NCBI GenBank assembly: GCA_011947345.1
Contig: JAAVTG010000614.1
Span: forward strand, 434,001 to 498,000
Direction: 5' to 3'
Origin: Phytophthora quininea
Lineage: Eukaryota > Oomycota > Peronosporomycetes > Peronosporales > Peronosporaceae
Length of the DNA stretch: 64,000 nucleotides
The translations under genes and the position numbers were made by a program. Position 1 is the first letter of the stretch. Each line of letters starts with the position of its first letter. This document shows positions 43,955 to 55,735 of the stretch, one piece after another. A model generated the notes under the pieces. It worked only from the letters and a program-made list of their open reading frames with translations. It did not search any database and was not told where the DNA came from.

Positions 43955-45633
43955 TCTACCACGCGCGCCTCTAGCTTATTTTGTTTCAGCTTGTTTTGAC
44001 CTTCCTTGTTAGTGAGAAGTGCTTCCAGCTTCATTTGATGGAGTTGCATGACCTCATCGTGCTGCTGCCGAGCTGCCCTCATCTCGTCTCGATGCATCTC
44101 AAGCTTCATCTCCAGTTTCTTGTTTTCCAGTTTGAGAGTCTGTTCTAGCTTTTGTGACTCGAATTCCAACATGCGTGAAAGCTTCTCGCGCTCGAAATTG
44201 ATATGCTTTTCGCTGAGGAAAGTGAGGCTATCTGATAACGTCTCAGCCGCAGATTTTTTAGCGTTGTTTTGGGAAGACGAATGCCCCGTAGTAGTCAGCG
44301 TCACCGTGTCTGGGGTAGGTTCGGCAGAATGATGAATCGCAGCAGACGGTTGAGGCTGTTCTTGGTGCGCGGAGAGTTCCATCGACAACTGTGTCAGCGG
44401 TACCTCTGTAGGTTTGCCTTGATCAGATGCACTCGTGTTCAGTGTTAACGATGCTTGAGTCAGCGATACGGCGGTCGAATTCATTGCTGACGGCTGCGTG
44501 AGAGGAAATTCATCGCCATCGTCGCCAATAGCCCATTCCGAGTCGACGGAAGTTTGATCGGTAGGAACGAGTCCGTTTTGCAATGGGGGCAAGTTCTCCA
44601 GGGAAACGTCAATACCGTCAGCGCCTGGCACACTTGACGGCAGGACGTGGTATGCTGGCGTCACTCCACTTTCAAAAATTACGGGAGGATTGATCGCTGA
44701 CCGAGTCCCAAGAAACTCATGAACTTCGTAGTACAGAGGGAACTTTGAGACCACCCACTCGTGTAAAGTTCTTTTCTCACCTTCATCTACGCCAAAACCT
44801 GTTGTTGCCAGTTTCTGGTGTATCTCTTTGTATCGTCGCTCAATGTCGTTGCACTTGGACCGAATCTGGTCTTCCCCTTTTCGACACATTGGAGGCAAGT
44901 TCGACACCTTCCTGTAGAAATCTGCTTTCTTTTTGGTCTTGTACGCTGCGATGTGCAACGCCCAATACTCTAGAAGAGCTGCAACTTCCTCTTCGGTCCA
45001 TCGACGCGTATGAGTTTGAGGGTGCAGTGCAAGCACTGTCGCGTTACTAGTCTCGGTGTCTTCTGTTGATGCGTGGCTAAGCTGAAGTCGACTACCGGAG
45101 GGGCGTGGCAACGATGTCTGCACGCTACCAGGAGCTTCTCCACCTCTCCCCATTGCATCACCGGATGCTGCCCCTAGATGTTCTGGATGTACAGCAACTT
45201 GCACCGCCGCCGCAGCCGTCTGGTTGGCACTGCGCGCCAATCTTGGAGGTGGCAGCTGAGAAGCTGCAGCCATTTGGTGGTAGACTTGCATGCTTCGTGA
45301 AACCCCTCCTGGGTTTTTCTGGTGTAGCCTCTCACTGCTGCTAACATGCTGAGGACCTCGCACTTGTTGAAAGCTACCATTCGCTGGTGCCACTAATGCC
45401 ACAGGAGCCAGATCTTGTGGGGTGTTGACAGATACGACTGATGACTGCTCCAGCTGTACATCGAGTTGGCGGCTTTGTTGTGGCTGTTCGACTGGCCTCG
45501 TTAATGGTTTAGATGTAGCCGACGGTGGCTTTGTAGAAACTGCTGTGGAGGGGTGGATGGCCGCTTCAGTGGCCGAGGTTTTAGAGCGAACGCGGCGCTT
45601 AGGCGTTAAGCTCAGCTGCTTGCGCTTGCCCAT
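43951..45633 (-). CDS. Myb/SANT-like partner protein of the Harbinger element
   Basis: 560 residues starting MGKRKQLSLTPKRRVRSK, an unbroken frame. The N-terminal third is Gln/Pro/Ser-rich. A Myb/SANT-like trihelix domain follows (HTRRWTEEEVAALLEYW...CNDIERRYKEIHQKL). The C-terminal part is a long charged coiled coil (EREKLSRMLEFESQKLEQTL onward). In PIF/Harbinger transposons a second, Myb-like ORF encodes a DNA-binding protein that escorts the transposase to the nucleus and element ends; the convergent neighbour makes that role likely. The upstream in-frame Met at 45681 is possible but less likely. Confidence 0.8.
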   Translation of the reverse strand: MGKRKQLSLTPKRRVRSKTSATEAAIHPSTAVSTKPPSATSKPLTRPVEQPQQSRQLDVQLEQSSVVSVNTPQDLAPVALVAPANGSFQQVRGPQHVSSSERLHQKNPGGVSRSMQVYHQMAAASQLPPPRLARSANQTAAAAVQVAVHPEHLGAASGDAMGRGGEAPGSVQTSLPRPSGSRLQLSHASTEDTETSNATVLALHPQTHTRRWTEEEVAALLEYWALHIAAYKTKKKADFYRKVSNLPPMCRKGEDQIRSKCNDIERRYKEIHQKLATTGFGVDEGEKRTLHEWVVSKFPLYYEVHEFLGTRSAINPPVIFESGVTPAYHVLPSSVPGADGIDVSLENLPPLQNGLVPTDQTSVDSEWAIGDDGDEFPLTQPSAMNSTAVSLTQASLTLNTSASDQGKPTEVPLTQLSMELSAHQEQPQPSAAIHHSAEPTPDTVTLTTTGHSSSQNNAKKSAAETLSDSLTFLSEKHINFEREKLSRMLEFESQKLEQTLKLENKKLEMKLEMHRDEMRAARQQHDEVMQLHQMKLEALLTNKEGQNKLKQNKLEARVVD

Positions 45634-46657
45634 CTTGGAAATGATTCTACATGTCATTGCACAATTATGAAATACGACCAATCAGATCCGTTCAACATAT
45701 TCCTCCCCATTCTCCACCATGCGAGGAGATGGATGAAAACTTAACATTTGATTCTTCAAGAATGCATCTGACAGCCAATGGATTTGCGTCATTTCCTGCA
45801 GGACCATTATACATCGCTCCGTGAGAACCTGTACTGTATCCATCACCTATCCGTTGTGCATTTCACGGATAAGCTGGTGTTTTCTATATTTTATCACCGA
45901 GGAGGTGTTTTTCGCAACCAGCAATTTTGCCATCCTCTCAGTAGCGACACCCGTTCATCTTGTAAATCGACTCCCATGGAAACACCCGCCAAAAAGCCCC
46001 GGCGTACTTGGACTCGACGCGAGGAGACCCAGCTCCTATAGTACGACTGAAGTGCACGCAACGATGCGTCACTGAAGACTGACAAGCGCATAGTTCGTCT
46101 TCGTCGTCGCCACTCATATTTGGTTTTGGCTGTACGCCGCTCCCTCCAGGTAAATTGCCTGGCTATAGATAGAGGTCAATAGTGACCAGCTGGTGATGCA
46201 GCTCCTTTGAACTGAAACACATCGTGCCAGTGTGGTGCAGATTCTACATAAATAGCTCGTTTGGTTTCAAATTGTTATTTTAAACATCCGGCTTTTGTAA
46301 TTTCAAGTCGAACACGCCCAAAGGTTCTGCTGCTAGGTGAAACTGGTATCGCTGCTTCGGGGTCTGCTGCATTACTGCGTGCGATGCATAATCCATTCCT
46401 TATCTTGCGTTACGCCTGAACGACTAAGGACTCGCCAGCAGCACGAGTTGACACGCGTACACCGCTCGACTCAACGACACATTGCGCTGATAGACATCAG
46501 CTCAACCAGCACGCGTGGCTTGAACCAATCTTGTCAATTTGGTTGTAATCATAAATGGTGACTCACGGTCATAGTGACTAAGTGGTCCTTTCTACAGGGC
46601 TCCAAGAGCATCGGTGGTGGTCGCAGCACTGCAGTCCCATTCTCCAATCCGCGCCCA
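45634..46657. other. Intergenic region with a truncated Myb-like ORF start
   Basis: At about 45978-46041 (plus strand) a short frame reads METPAKKPRRTWTRREETQLL and stops. TWTRREETQLL resembles the first helix of a Myb/SANT domain, so this may be a decapitated second copy of a Harbinger partner gene. The rest holds no recognisable gene. Confidence 0.4.
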
Positions 46658-48321
46658 ATGACCTCCAGCCAAGACGAACCGTTCAAGCTCGAGTCGCCCG
46701 TCATCGACTTCCAAGATGTTAAAACCCCACCGGCCAAGTTCGACGATGCGGGTGCTGGAAGGCGGCGCACTGCGTCCTGGCGGCGCTGAGTCCGTGTTTT
46801 CACTTCGGCATGTCGGGTTGCTTGCGCACATTGCGTCGGTGGGCGTCATTTACGGGTGAACCTCAGCGTGATCTACTCCGTGCTCAACAATTATCTCTAC
46901 ATGTCGGCCACGCTCGTTGCGACCGCCCAGGCGCTGGTGCGCGTCCCCCGCGTCCTGCGCATGTTTGCCGCTGTCATCTCGGACTGCTACCCGATTTTCG
47001 GCTACCGCCGACGGCCGTACCTGATCATCGGGTGGATCATGACATTTGTCGCGTGCTTCCTCATGGCGATCATCCCGCTTGGCGACCCGTACTATGGCGA
47101 CTCCGATTTGGTTGACATCGACATCGACGACATGACCCCTGAGCAGCTCGAGACCATGAACTTGGACGCGCCCAACAGAGGAATTAAGCTCATCTTTCTC
47201 TTCATGCTTGCCAACCTTGGTACGGTCATTGCCTTTGGACCCGCTGACGGCTATATGGTGGAGCTGGCACAGCGCGAGCCTGAGAAAATTCGAGGCACCG
47301 TCCAGTCGACTGTCTCCCTCGTGCGATACTTGTTCGCTGTGCTGTCGGCCTTCTTAACTGGCTTGGCACTCAACGGTGTGGACTACGGAGGAACCTTTTC
47401 CTGGACTATGGGCTTTAACAACATCATGTGGGTATGCGCGGCCTTCTCCTTCGTGACCATTCCGCTCTGCTGGTTTTGCATCACCGAGGAGAGAATGGAG
47501 CGTAGATCCATGCGCAAGTTTTACGGCGAACTGTTCGAGCTGATGCAGCACCGAGTGTACTACCAGATCATTGCGTTCCGGTTCTTCAGCCACATCCTCT
47601 CGCTCTTCTCCGTGACTGCCTCCAGCATCATCCAGAGCACATACGCGAACGTCTCGCCGCTGAACGAAGGAATCGCATCCATGATGTCTTCATTCATCTC
47701 TGTTATTTCGCTATACGTCGTGCGGAAATGGGGACTTCACTGGAGCTGGCAAGTCATGGTGGTGGTCTGCCAATTCTTCGTCGTGTTCCTTGATGCCATC
47801 CCAACGTTCTTCACGATTTGGGATGTCTTTCGCAGCCAGTGGTTCTGGCTCGGGCTACCGCTGCTCGAGGAATTTCCCAACAGCATCGGCGACTTCATTG
47901 CCTCATTGTTCGTGGTAGAAATCACGGATCCAGGTCGCGAGGCGACTACGAACGGCCTCATGGTCACGATTTCGGCGCTGTCGACGCCGTTCTCGACAGT
48001 GCTTTACAAGTGGGTGGACAGCTACTTTGACGTCACGCGTAAGTACATCGTTGAGGATACATACTACTCGCACGTGCAGCTAACGTACGCGTACGTCATT
48101 GCATACGGACTCAATTTACTGTCGGTGGTGTTTGTGGTGTGGTTGCCACGACAAAGGCCGAGGTGCATGCGCTCAAGAACTCTGGCGGCACGAACAAGTG
48201 GCTGGGCATCCTCACGATCGCGTACCTCACTTTCGCGTTCGCATGGACGATCATGACGAACGTCCTCAGCTTGTGGGATTCCACGTCTTGTCTCCGAATC
48301 GCAGGTGGAACTGGTTGCTAG
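46658..48321 (+). CDS. Folate/biopterin transporter family (BT1) membrane protein
   Basis: About 555 residues, multi-pass. The start MTSSQDEPFKLESPV gives a polar cytosolic N-terminus. Typical BT1 segments: HVGLLAHIASVGVIYG, SVLNNYLYMSATLVATAQAL, RMFAAVISDCYPIFGYRRRP with the conserved loop, FGPADGYMVELAQREPEKIRG, EEFPNSIGDFIASLFVVEITDPGREATTNGL. It ends with a last helix WLGILTIAYLTFAFAWTIM. Breaks near 46750 (two bases in a G run), 46853 (one G) and 48155 (one A). The family moves folates, pterins or S-adenosylmethionine across membranes; the substrate cannot be told here. No close paralog in the window. Confidence 0.85.
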
Positions 48322-48390
48322 GCTACTACCGGTAGACGTAACATCGAAATGGTTCATTTCTTGTTTGCCAAGTTGCGTATAGCAATCTTG

Positions 48391-50198
48391 CTAGTAAGCT
48401 ACCACGGGGATAAGATGATTGCGGTGGAATCGATCAATAAGGGAGAAGTTATATCTCGCGGCAAACTTGCGCACCCGCTCGTTGTAAATTTGCTGCGGAT
48501 AGTGGTGAAGAATCCACTGCACGACTTCCGTGTGCTCGTTCAGAGCTGCTTTCACAGCCGCGTCGGAAGTGCATCCGTCCCTGCGGTGGGAGGACAAGAA
48601 CAACAGCACGTCCAAATGACCTCCAGCTGCCGCCCCATCCATTGCTCGATATGAAGCGCCCTCTTGGCGATTCCAGTGGAGCCACTCGACAACACGTAAA
48701 TGCCCATGGAAGCTGCGCCGTCCATTGCTGCGCTGGTACAACCTCCTACCTGAGGGTGGCGTTCGTGCAGCCACAGCACTACATCCAGGTGCCCGGCACT
48801 CGCCGCACGATCCATTGCTTCACATGCAATCCACTCATCTGTCGGAGGATAATTATTATATAGCCATTCTACTGCGCGTAATTTGCCATTTGCAGCTACA
48901 TTCGCCAAAGCTTCAGGCGAAAACCAGCAATCGCCAGGGCGATGGTGGACAAGCCACTCCATCATTGCCACGCTATTGCACTTATCTAGCGCGGACTGGG
49001 TGCAGCCTTCTGCGCGATGCTCATGCAACCATTGAACCACTCCAAGATGATCCTTGGAAGCTGCTTCGTCCATTGCTGTCACGGTACAACCTTCGCTGCG
49101 ATTGTGGTGAAGCCACCGAACAATATCTAAATGGCCGGAGCTTGCCGCCCCATCCATCGCTTGCGTTGTGCATCCTTCAGACCGCTTTGAATGCAGCCAT
49201 CGAACGACGCTCAAGTGACCACGGCTCGCCGCATCGTCCATTGCTTTTGTTGTACATCCTTCGGCGCGGTTGTGGTGGAGCCACTGAACAACTCCGAGGT
49301 GGCCACTGCCCGCAGCCGCGTCCATAGCTCGAACTGTGCATTCCCCTCCATTTTCATGCCCCCACACCACAGCTTGAAGAAATCCACACCCAGCAGCTTC
49401 ATCTAAGGAAAGAAGCCCACAATTCGATGGGGCAACTGCGAATAACCGCTTAACCATGTCTAAATGACAATTGGAAAGTGCGTTCTGAGCGGCACGAGTT
49501 GCGGATGAGTGCATGCATTCGATACCAACAGTGTCCGCCAACCAACGAGCCATTTCAACGTTGCCGTTGCCTGCGGCCGCTTCTAACAACAAACCTGCGA
49601 TTTCTTTCAAGTCAGTAGACACCACCAATCGTTCGTACAACCATGTTAAAACGTTTGTCTTGTTTGCACGGGCGGCACAGAGCATTGCTGACTTGACACT
49701 GACAGATGGCCTGTCGTACCGCAGCAAGTACTGTAGAATGTCGGTACGCCCCATTGCCGCAGCAGCTTCGGCAGCCTTGAAAACGCCACTGTGACGGTCA
49801 ACGCAAGCTCGATCCCACGAGGTATATTCCAGGATCCGTCGCACCAACTCCAAATTCCCTCTGTTTGTAGCATTCACCAAACCTGCAGACAGTTGGGCCT
49901 GGCGATAAAAGTTGTCCATAAGAGCAAGTGGTCGGCGAGCCACGATGCGCAAAACAAGTCGATGCGCGCCACCATCTCCATCTCTGGTTGCTTCATTCTC
50001 AAAAGCACAAGCGCGAGCAATGTTCCATTGCCACGACACGTCGACGAGTTCGTCAAGAGCAAGAACAACGTGCTCCAAAGCTGCAATTCGTGGTTGACGA
50101 CAAAGCACCACCTTCAGACCAGTGGTTAGTGTTGCTTCCTTTTCGGCTATGCTCAGTCGAGCGGCTTGGCGAGATTGTTGTGCTACTCCACGATGCAT
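48391..50198 (-). CDS. Ankyrin repeat protein 2
   Basis: About 602 residues. The N-terminal module KVVLCRQPRIAALEHVVLAL corresponds to VVVVLRERHEIAALTHVFST of ankyrin protein 1. About 12 repeats follow, the central ones regular (CTTKAMDDAASRGHLSVVRW, CTVTAMDEAASKDHLGVVQW). One repeat is shortened (CTQSALDKCNSVAMMEWLVHH). A break near 48702 is fixed by one G and restores MGHLRVVEWLHWNRQEG. The end is basic (FSLIDRFHRNHLIPVVAY). Lies directly downstream of the third ankyrin gene on the same strand. Confidence 0.8.
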
Positions 50199-50399
50199 AC
50201 TTAAGGTCCTTTAATGCTTACGAGCCACTTGGTGAAAACAAAAGTGGCTGCTACACAGCCCAGCTGCATAAAGACTACAATGTACCAAGCGACTGTCGCT
50301 GACGTACTAGCACACATGCGTTTCAATGCTGGGACAATAGAGAAACGGACTAGTCGCACGAAACTTGCCTGAAGACTTCAGAAACCGAGCGCTTTCTGT

Positions 50400-52283
50400 T
50401 TACACAACACGCGGTCTTCTTGGCCGACGTTCTGGGGCAGGTGGGGCAGGATAGTGCTCCTGGAGCCAAGCCAATATATCAATGTGTTTTTTCCGCTGTG
50501 CTTCAAATGCTGCGTCGCGGCTGCAACCCTCCGAGCGCTGCGATCGCAAATACAGCAACATTTCAAAGTGACCCCAGAAGCTGCAGCATCCATCGCCCTA
50601 GTAGTACATCCTTCGTAGCGTTGCCGATGCAGCCACTCAACAACGTTTAGTAAACCAGCGCCCGCCGCGCTGTTCATTGCTTCAGTAGTGCAGCCTTCCT
50701 CGCGATTATTGTGAAGCCATGTTACCATATCAAGGAAACCAGCCCCTGCAGCTCCATCCATTGCTGCTGTAGTGCATCCTTCGGAGCGATTTTGATGCAA
50801 CCATTTCACGACGTCCAAATGCCCATTTTGCGCTGCACCATCCATCGCTGCCGTTGTGCAGCCTTCCGTACGGTGCTCATGAAGCCATTTGACCATTTCT
50901 AGGTGACCATTAGTGGCGGCGCCATCCATGGCCGCGCTGCTGCACGCACCAGACTGGTGCAGCTCCAGCCATTGTACAACCTCCAAGTGGTTTTCAGTCG
51001 CAGCTCCATCAATGGCATCCTTCGTGTCAGAGGGGCGAGAACCTTCAGTTCCTTTCTGCACCATGCGTGATTCCACCTCATGCAGAAATTGTAGCACGTC
51101 CAGGTGCCCATTCCTGGCCGCAGCATCCATGGCATTTGTCGGATCACCAGCTAGAATCGTCAACGAAATCCCGCGTAAATCCTTGTAAATGTCAGCGCGA
51201 GCATTACCGGCAAACTCAGAGTCAAGCCATTGCACTACATCGAGAAAACCTCGCCCGGCAGCACGGATCATCGTCCCAGCCGACACACTTGCCAAGCCTC
51301 GGAACCCTTCCTCGTGAAGGTACTTGGCTGTCTCTAGGTGTCCTCGGATCGCTGCTTGGTGCATTCCTGCCATCGCCCCGCGACCAAGATTGTGCTCCAG
51401 CAGCCAGCGGGCGACGTGCAAATGGTTCGCCTTAGCTGCCGCATCCAACGCTCGACTAGCATTCCCGACGGGGTGGTGACGAACTAGCCACTCAACCATC
51501 TCCAGATGGCCGTTATGGGCAGCATTCTCCAGCGCAAAGCCAGCGTGGTGAATGTATCCGTGTTCATACAGCCATTTGAGCATGTCCAGGTGACCGCCCA
51601 GGGCAGCATCGTCCATTGTGGGGGAGCAAGCCGATCTGCGGCATACCCTCGCTCAAGCAACCATTGCAGAAGTTCGAGATCTCCCCTTTGAACAACACTA
51701 CTCATGCAGCGGCCCCAATCTCGCTCCACCGAGCCCTTGTGCACAAACAGCCATTTTGCAATGGCCGTGTGATTGTTTCCCACCGCAGCCGCCATATCCT
51801 TGCTACCCCATCGAACTGTGTGGTTCCTGTCCTCCGCGAGTGGAGAAGTGCTGGCCGACGCGTCGTTATCCAGCAAGAAGTTTAGCAGCGGGAGGTTGCC
51901 ATTTGCAGCAGCCTCTTCGACTGCCTGGACATCGACGACACACCTGGAAAAGCGATCAAAGAGCCACAGGATTGTAGGTAGATCTCCACGGCGAGCAGCT
52001 GCCAAGACGCCCGCTGAGAACTGCGATCTGTAGTAGTGGGGATCGGACTGCAGGAAGCGCCAAGGAGACCAGCCGAGAGACAGCAAGTTGTCAAAGCCAG
52101 CCAAACTGCCTTCCCATACACGCTGGAGAAACCTCTGCGACCCGACAGCGCACGCTCGGGCGAGGGGAGCCGTACCGAGTAGTCCAGACACTGCGAGATA
52201 GCTGAGACCACGTGTGGGAGCGCCCCCAGCGCAGGTTGCTCGCGCAGAACGACGACCGCGGACGTCAGCGGAGGAAGACGCAT
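50400..52283 (-). CDS. Ankyrin repeat protein 3
   Basis: About 628 residues starting MRLPPLTSAVVVLREQPALG, parallel to ankyrin protein 1. The N-terminal half contains degenerate repeats (WGSKDMAAAVGNNHTAIAKW), the C-terminal half regular ones (CTTAAMDGAAQNGHLDVVKW, CTTAAMDGAAGAGFLDMVTW). Three breaks: C run near 52164, C run near 51622 and G/C run near 50563, each fixed by one base; the last one restores a final repeat and a Pro/Arg-rich end (PAPPAPERRPRRPRVV). Protein 1 has the same order of conserved blocks, so the two are close paralogs about 15 kb apart. Confidence 0.82.
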
Positions 52284-52365
52284 GTCAGTGACTGCAAAGA
52301 TTGTGAAGCACGTCCCACAAAAAGTGGTCGTTCATTATTAGACTGCCAACTCGCATCTCAACACC

Positions 52366-53173
52366 TCAAACCGCAGCACCTCCAGCTCTAGCGGCACCTT
52401 CAGCTCTAGTTGCGGCTTGTGCTCTAGCAGCAGCTTTTTCAGCTTCGGCTATTTCCTTCAATCTTGCAAGGTACACCTGGTAGTATTGGTACTCTGCAGG
52501 GAACCAATCTTTGATGAAGGCATCTTCTAACTGGAATTTTTGGTGCGTCCTGTCAGCGCCCTCTTCACGTACTCGGAACTCTTTCGCGTTGCAATCCACA
52601 CATCAGCCCTCGCCAACATTTCTTCCATGGACTTAGCCTTGTTGATCGTCGTCGGAAGTAATATCCGGATTGATGCCACGTGTAAATTTTCTCGTCAAAC
52701 ATCACTGCGTACTTCTTGTAGATCCCAAACTCCTTTGTGGACGCAAGGTTCTTCCATGCAACGTTGTGGAGCCCCAATGCCACCCAGACGTCGTACGTGG
52801 TCGTGTCTTTATGATACCAGCCATACAGTCGATACTTCTCGGCCTTCTTCACGAACTTCTCGAAAGTTTTGTACATGGGGTGGTTCTCGAGCTGTTTACC
52901 AGTGAAAGTTAGATCGATCCCCAACTTTCCCTTGACGTAGTCCTCGGATTTCTGCTTAGAGGCCCAGCGCTCCACCTTCCACGCCCTTTTCACCGACGTC
53001 GCCGTAGACTTGATCGCGTCAATGGGGCCTCTCTCTTCCGTGTCCGCAGCTTCATTGACAGCCCGTAACAGTCTGCTGGTCGAATCCTTGTTTGTCAGAA
53101 CCGACGCTGAAGGCGCGACGCTGGCACAGAGGACGACGATGCTTGCCACAAGCAGGACGCGACAACGGGGCAT
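52366..53173 (-). CDS. RxLR-EER secreted effector
   Basis: About 269 residues. Signal peptide MPRCRVLLVASIVVLCASVA; then at about residues 34-37 the RLLR motif and, eleven residues on, the EER motif (TEERG). These define the host-translocated RxLR class of Phytophthora effectors, which act inside plant cells. The C-terminal domain is rich in Trp, Tyr and Lys with W/Y-type helices and ends in an Ala-rich coil. Two frame breaks occur: at an A run near 52695 and an A run near 52543, each one base short; without them the protein would stop early near 52555. Whether the breaks are real decides if the effector is functional. It sits beside two ankyrin genes and transposon debris, a typical effector setting. 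Confidence 0.87.
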
Positions 53174-53792
53174 GATTCCCTGTACTTCTTCAGCGCGAAG
53201 AAATTGTCAACTGAATTGGTCATGGCCAACGGCGCAGCATTCAATGCCATTCGCTGAAACAGTAGTAATCTGATGCTGCCGGCTGGCAGAAATGAAAATC
53301 ACGAGATGGGTGTCGGGAAGGACAATCATCGCGATGGGATCAATTCGTATTTTACTCAGCTAAGCTTGAGTTGAGTATGAGGCACAACACAATAATGGTG
53401 ACGATATACGGTCACCAGACATTTCCTATCAGCAAAGCCTCGGCAGTTGCTAAGTACTGGGTTGAGGCTATCGTATGTAGTGCGGTACAGTGGTGAGCAA
53501 GGGTGAAGACAACGCTCGTAGACGGCAAGCTGCCGCCGCCAATATGCCACTTGCGTTAACTTGCTTCATATCAAGTGGAGCCGCATCAACAGGTATCATC
53601 ATCAGAGGCATTGCCCACAAGGAAGCCTCGTAGGAAAGGAGCTAGTCTTAACCAACTTAATGTCACTTCGCAAAAACATTCCAAGCGCTTACAAGCTACA
53701 TCGTACTGCTTCACTCTAGGGCCAAGCATGAGCTCAAGCTGGAAAAACTGACCACCAGAACAACAAACTTACACCCCGATGTCACGGTTACG
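53174..53792. other. Effector upstream region, no gene recognised
   Basis: Holds the RxLR promoter (minus strand) and no recognisable frame; a CAATTTC string lies about 30 nt upstream of the effector start. Confidence 0.4.
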
Positions 53793-54667
53793 GTGGATTT
53801 GGATGAACTGAACGAACTCAGCAGGCCGCCCGAAGGCATCGCCCGTTTCTGGGGAAATTTTCATGGGAAGGAAATCCCATGGATTCCCGGACACGGCCGA
53901 CGCATGTCTATCACGAAAAAGTACGACAAAATTGAGGTGACAGCAATGAAAAACTTGGGCATCACGAGGACCTCTCAAGACACCTATACGGCTCGAATTC
54001 CTACTGCTCAAGGGGAGAATGGGGCCATTCCTTGGCGAAGTTACGCCGATGGCTACTGGCGATATTAATGAACTCCCCACTTCTTCAAATTGGTGAAACG
54101 ATGGGGCAGTCCATCAAACTACTCCGTTCACCCCCACAGCTCCGCAACGATTACCAGTGGAAGCGTCTGACAAAGGACACGGTGGAAGGCACGACCCAAC
54201 AGCAGGATAGTAAGATCATACTGGAGCGCCAGGACAATGAACTGTTCTGGAAGGTCAAGTCATACTTGAACGCGAAACGGGACGCCAAGAAACTCGAAAA
54301 ATACGGCGCAGGGATAGTTTTCGACGCAAACCCCGAACTACACGAAATCCCGTGGACTGTACCGGCGAAAACCAGGAATCGCAGCATTTGGTGGAAACTG
54401 AAACGGCAAGTCAAACTGCGATATCGACAGAGCGCTGAGGTGCAATTACACCACATAGTCACCAAGTTGGAACTGAAAGCGGGAAAAAATGCATGGATCA
54501 GAGGAGTGGTCGTACAAACCCCACAGCAATTTTGGCGATTTCTTTTAACTCACTGGTTTGGATGTGTGGTATCCGAGGAAGAGATCCGGTGGTTCAGCAG
54601 TAACATTGCCCAACGTAAAGCTCCTCCAGTAAGCGAGGAATTCATTCGTCAAATGCGTGCCATGTAG
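53793..54667 (+). CDS. Unrecognised ORF in transposon debris
   Basis: About 291 residues when a break at a G run near 54011-54014 is fixed by one base. Charged and Trp-rich (FWGNFHGKEIPWIPGHG; RNRSIWWKLKRQVKLRYRQS; QQFWRFLLTHWFGCVV). No domain recognised. It reads into the region leading to the hAT relic, where a further stretch (WWALCSVAFTLLWQIRA) resembles the C-terminal parts of retroelement ORFs. Most likely a remnant of a transposon of undetermined type. Confidence 0.35.
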
Positions 54668-54708
54668 GGCCAATTCAACAAGGACACGGAAACGGCGGCC
54701 CAACGAAT

Positions 54709-55735
54709 GTGGTGGGCCCTGTGCAGTGTGGCGTTTACCCTGCTTTGGCAGATCCGAGCGTAGTACCCGAAAGAAAAACTTGGACGGCGCAACACCAAGT
54801 GAAGAGTATGTGGGGAAATCGCTTAAGGCAAATGCATGTTGTTGCTTGGAAAGAAGCACACAGACCACAAAGCAGGATGCAAGGAATATATCTCAGACTA
54901 GTCGTGGACTGTCTGGATAGCATGCCCGAAGCTCCCGACCGGAAACTGTCATACGTTTTCAAGCGGCCCAAGACGAGAGAACCCAGGGGTCCGCAAAAAT
55001 GGATTGGGATTGTGTGGTTGCCGATATTGTCAATCACGATACCTGGTTGTGGCAAGATCGGCAATCACAATCACGGATTTTCCCCTCGGTCCTATCAGGT
55101 TTTACTGCTGTTAGAGCCGCAGAGGAAAATTGCTGGCCTCCTCGACGAAATGACCGCGCTTGATGTCATCACTGGTAAACTCCAGCTCAACGACATGACT
55201 GTGGCCACTGTTCGCGGCATTTTTGACATTGTGCTAGACGACGACGATGGCATGGAGAAGTATCTTGCCCCGGAGGCGGATATTGTCGAGTCTGGAGCGT
55301 TTGAAAGCGGGCTGGCTAAAATTCAAGCTGGCGTGGAGACCTCCTTGTTGGGAAACGAGCGAAAGGCATTGCATCGTCTCACTACAACCTCACCGGATCC
55401 GGATCAATCACCAGCAGCTCCTGTTGAGACAGCTAGAGCAAGGTCAAAACGGAAGCGCGCCGCTGATGCTCTGGATGAAAAGCTCAAGAAAAATCACGCC
55501 GACGCAGGGGACCGCAGTCGAAGTTTATCGACGTAACCTGGATTCCTGCGACCTCCGTAGTTGCTGAGCGGTTTTTCTCGACCGTTAAAAGCACTGTCGG
55601 GTTTTGAGGAAGCGCCTGAGCCACGAAAACCTCGAGATAATCATGTACTTGAATTTAAACTGGGACTTAGTGACTCTTGCGGACGTGTCGAAGGCCATTG
55701 AGCAGGAGATTGAAGAGATTGCAATAACCAGCTAG
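54709..55735 (+). pseudogene. hAT transposase relic (C-terminal half)
   Basis: The reading contains YLAPEADIVESGAFESGLAK and a basic segment, followed after breaks (near 55530 and 55590) by WIPATSVVAERFFSTVK and KRLSHENLEIIMYLNLNWDL. The last two are the hAT dimerisation domain, with the conserved ER-FS and the L..EN.E...YL.LN pattern. The BED finger and catalytic N-terminus are absent, so it is a 5'-truncated and frameshifted relic. The stop codon sits in a 30-bp tandem duplication. Confidence 0.7.

Noticed and set aside
42557..45845. GGTTCTCACG near 42571 and its complement near 45815 as Harbinger terminal repeats
   Set aside because: Only 10 bases match exactly, the level expected by chance over this distance, and the flanking three bases do not give a matching target duplication.
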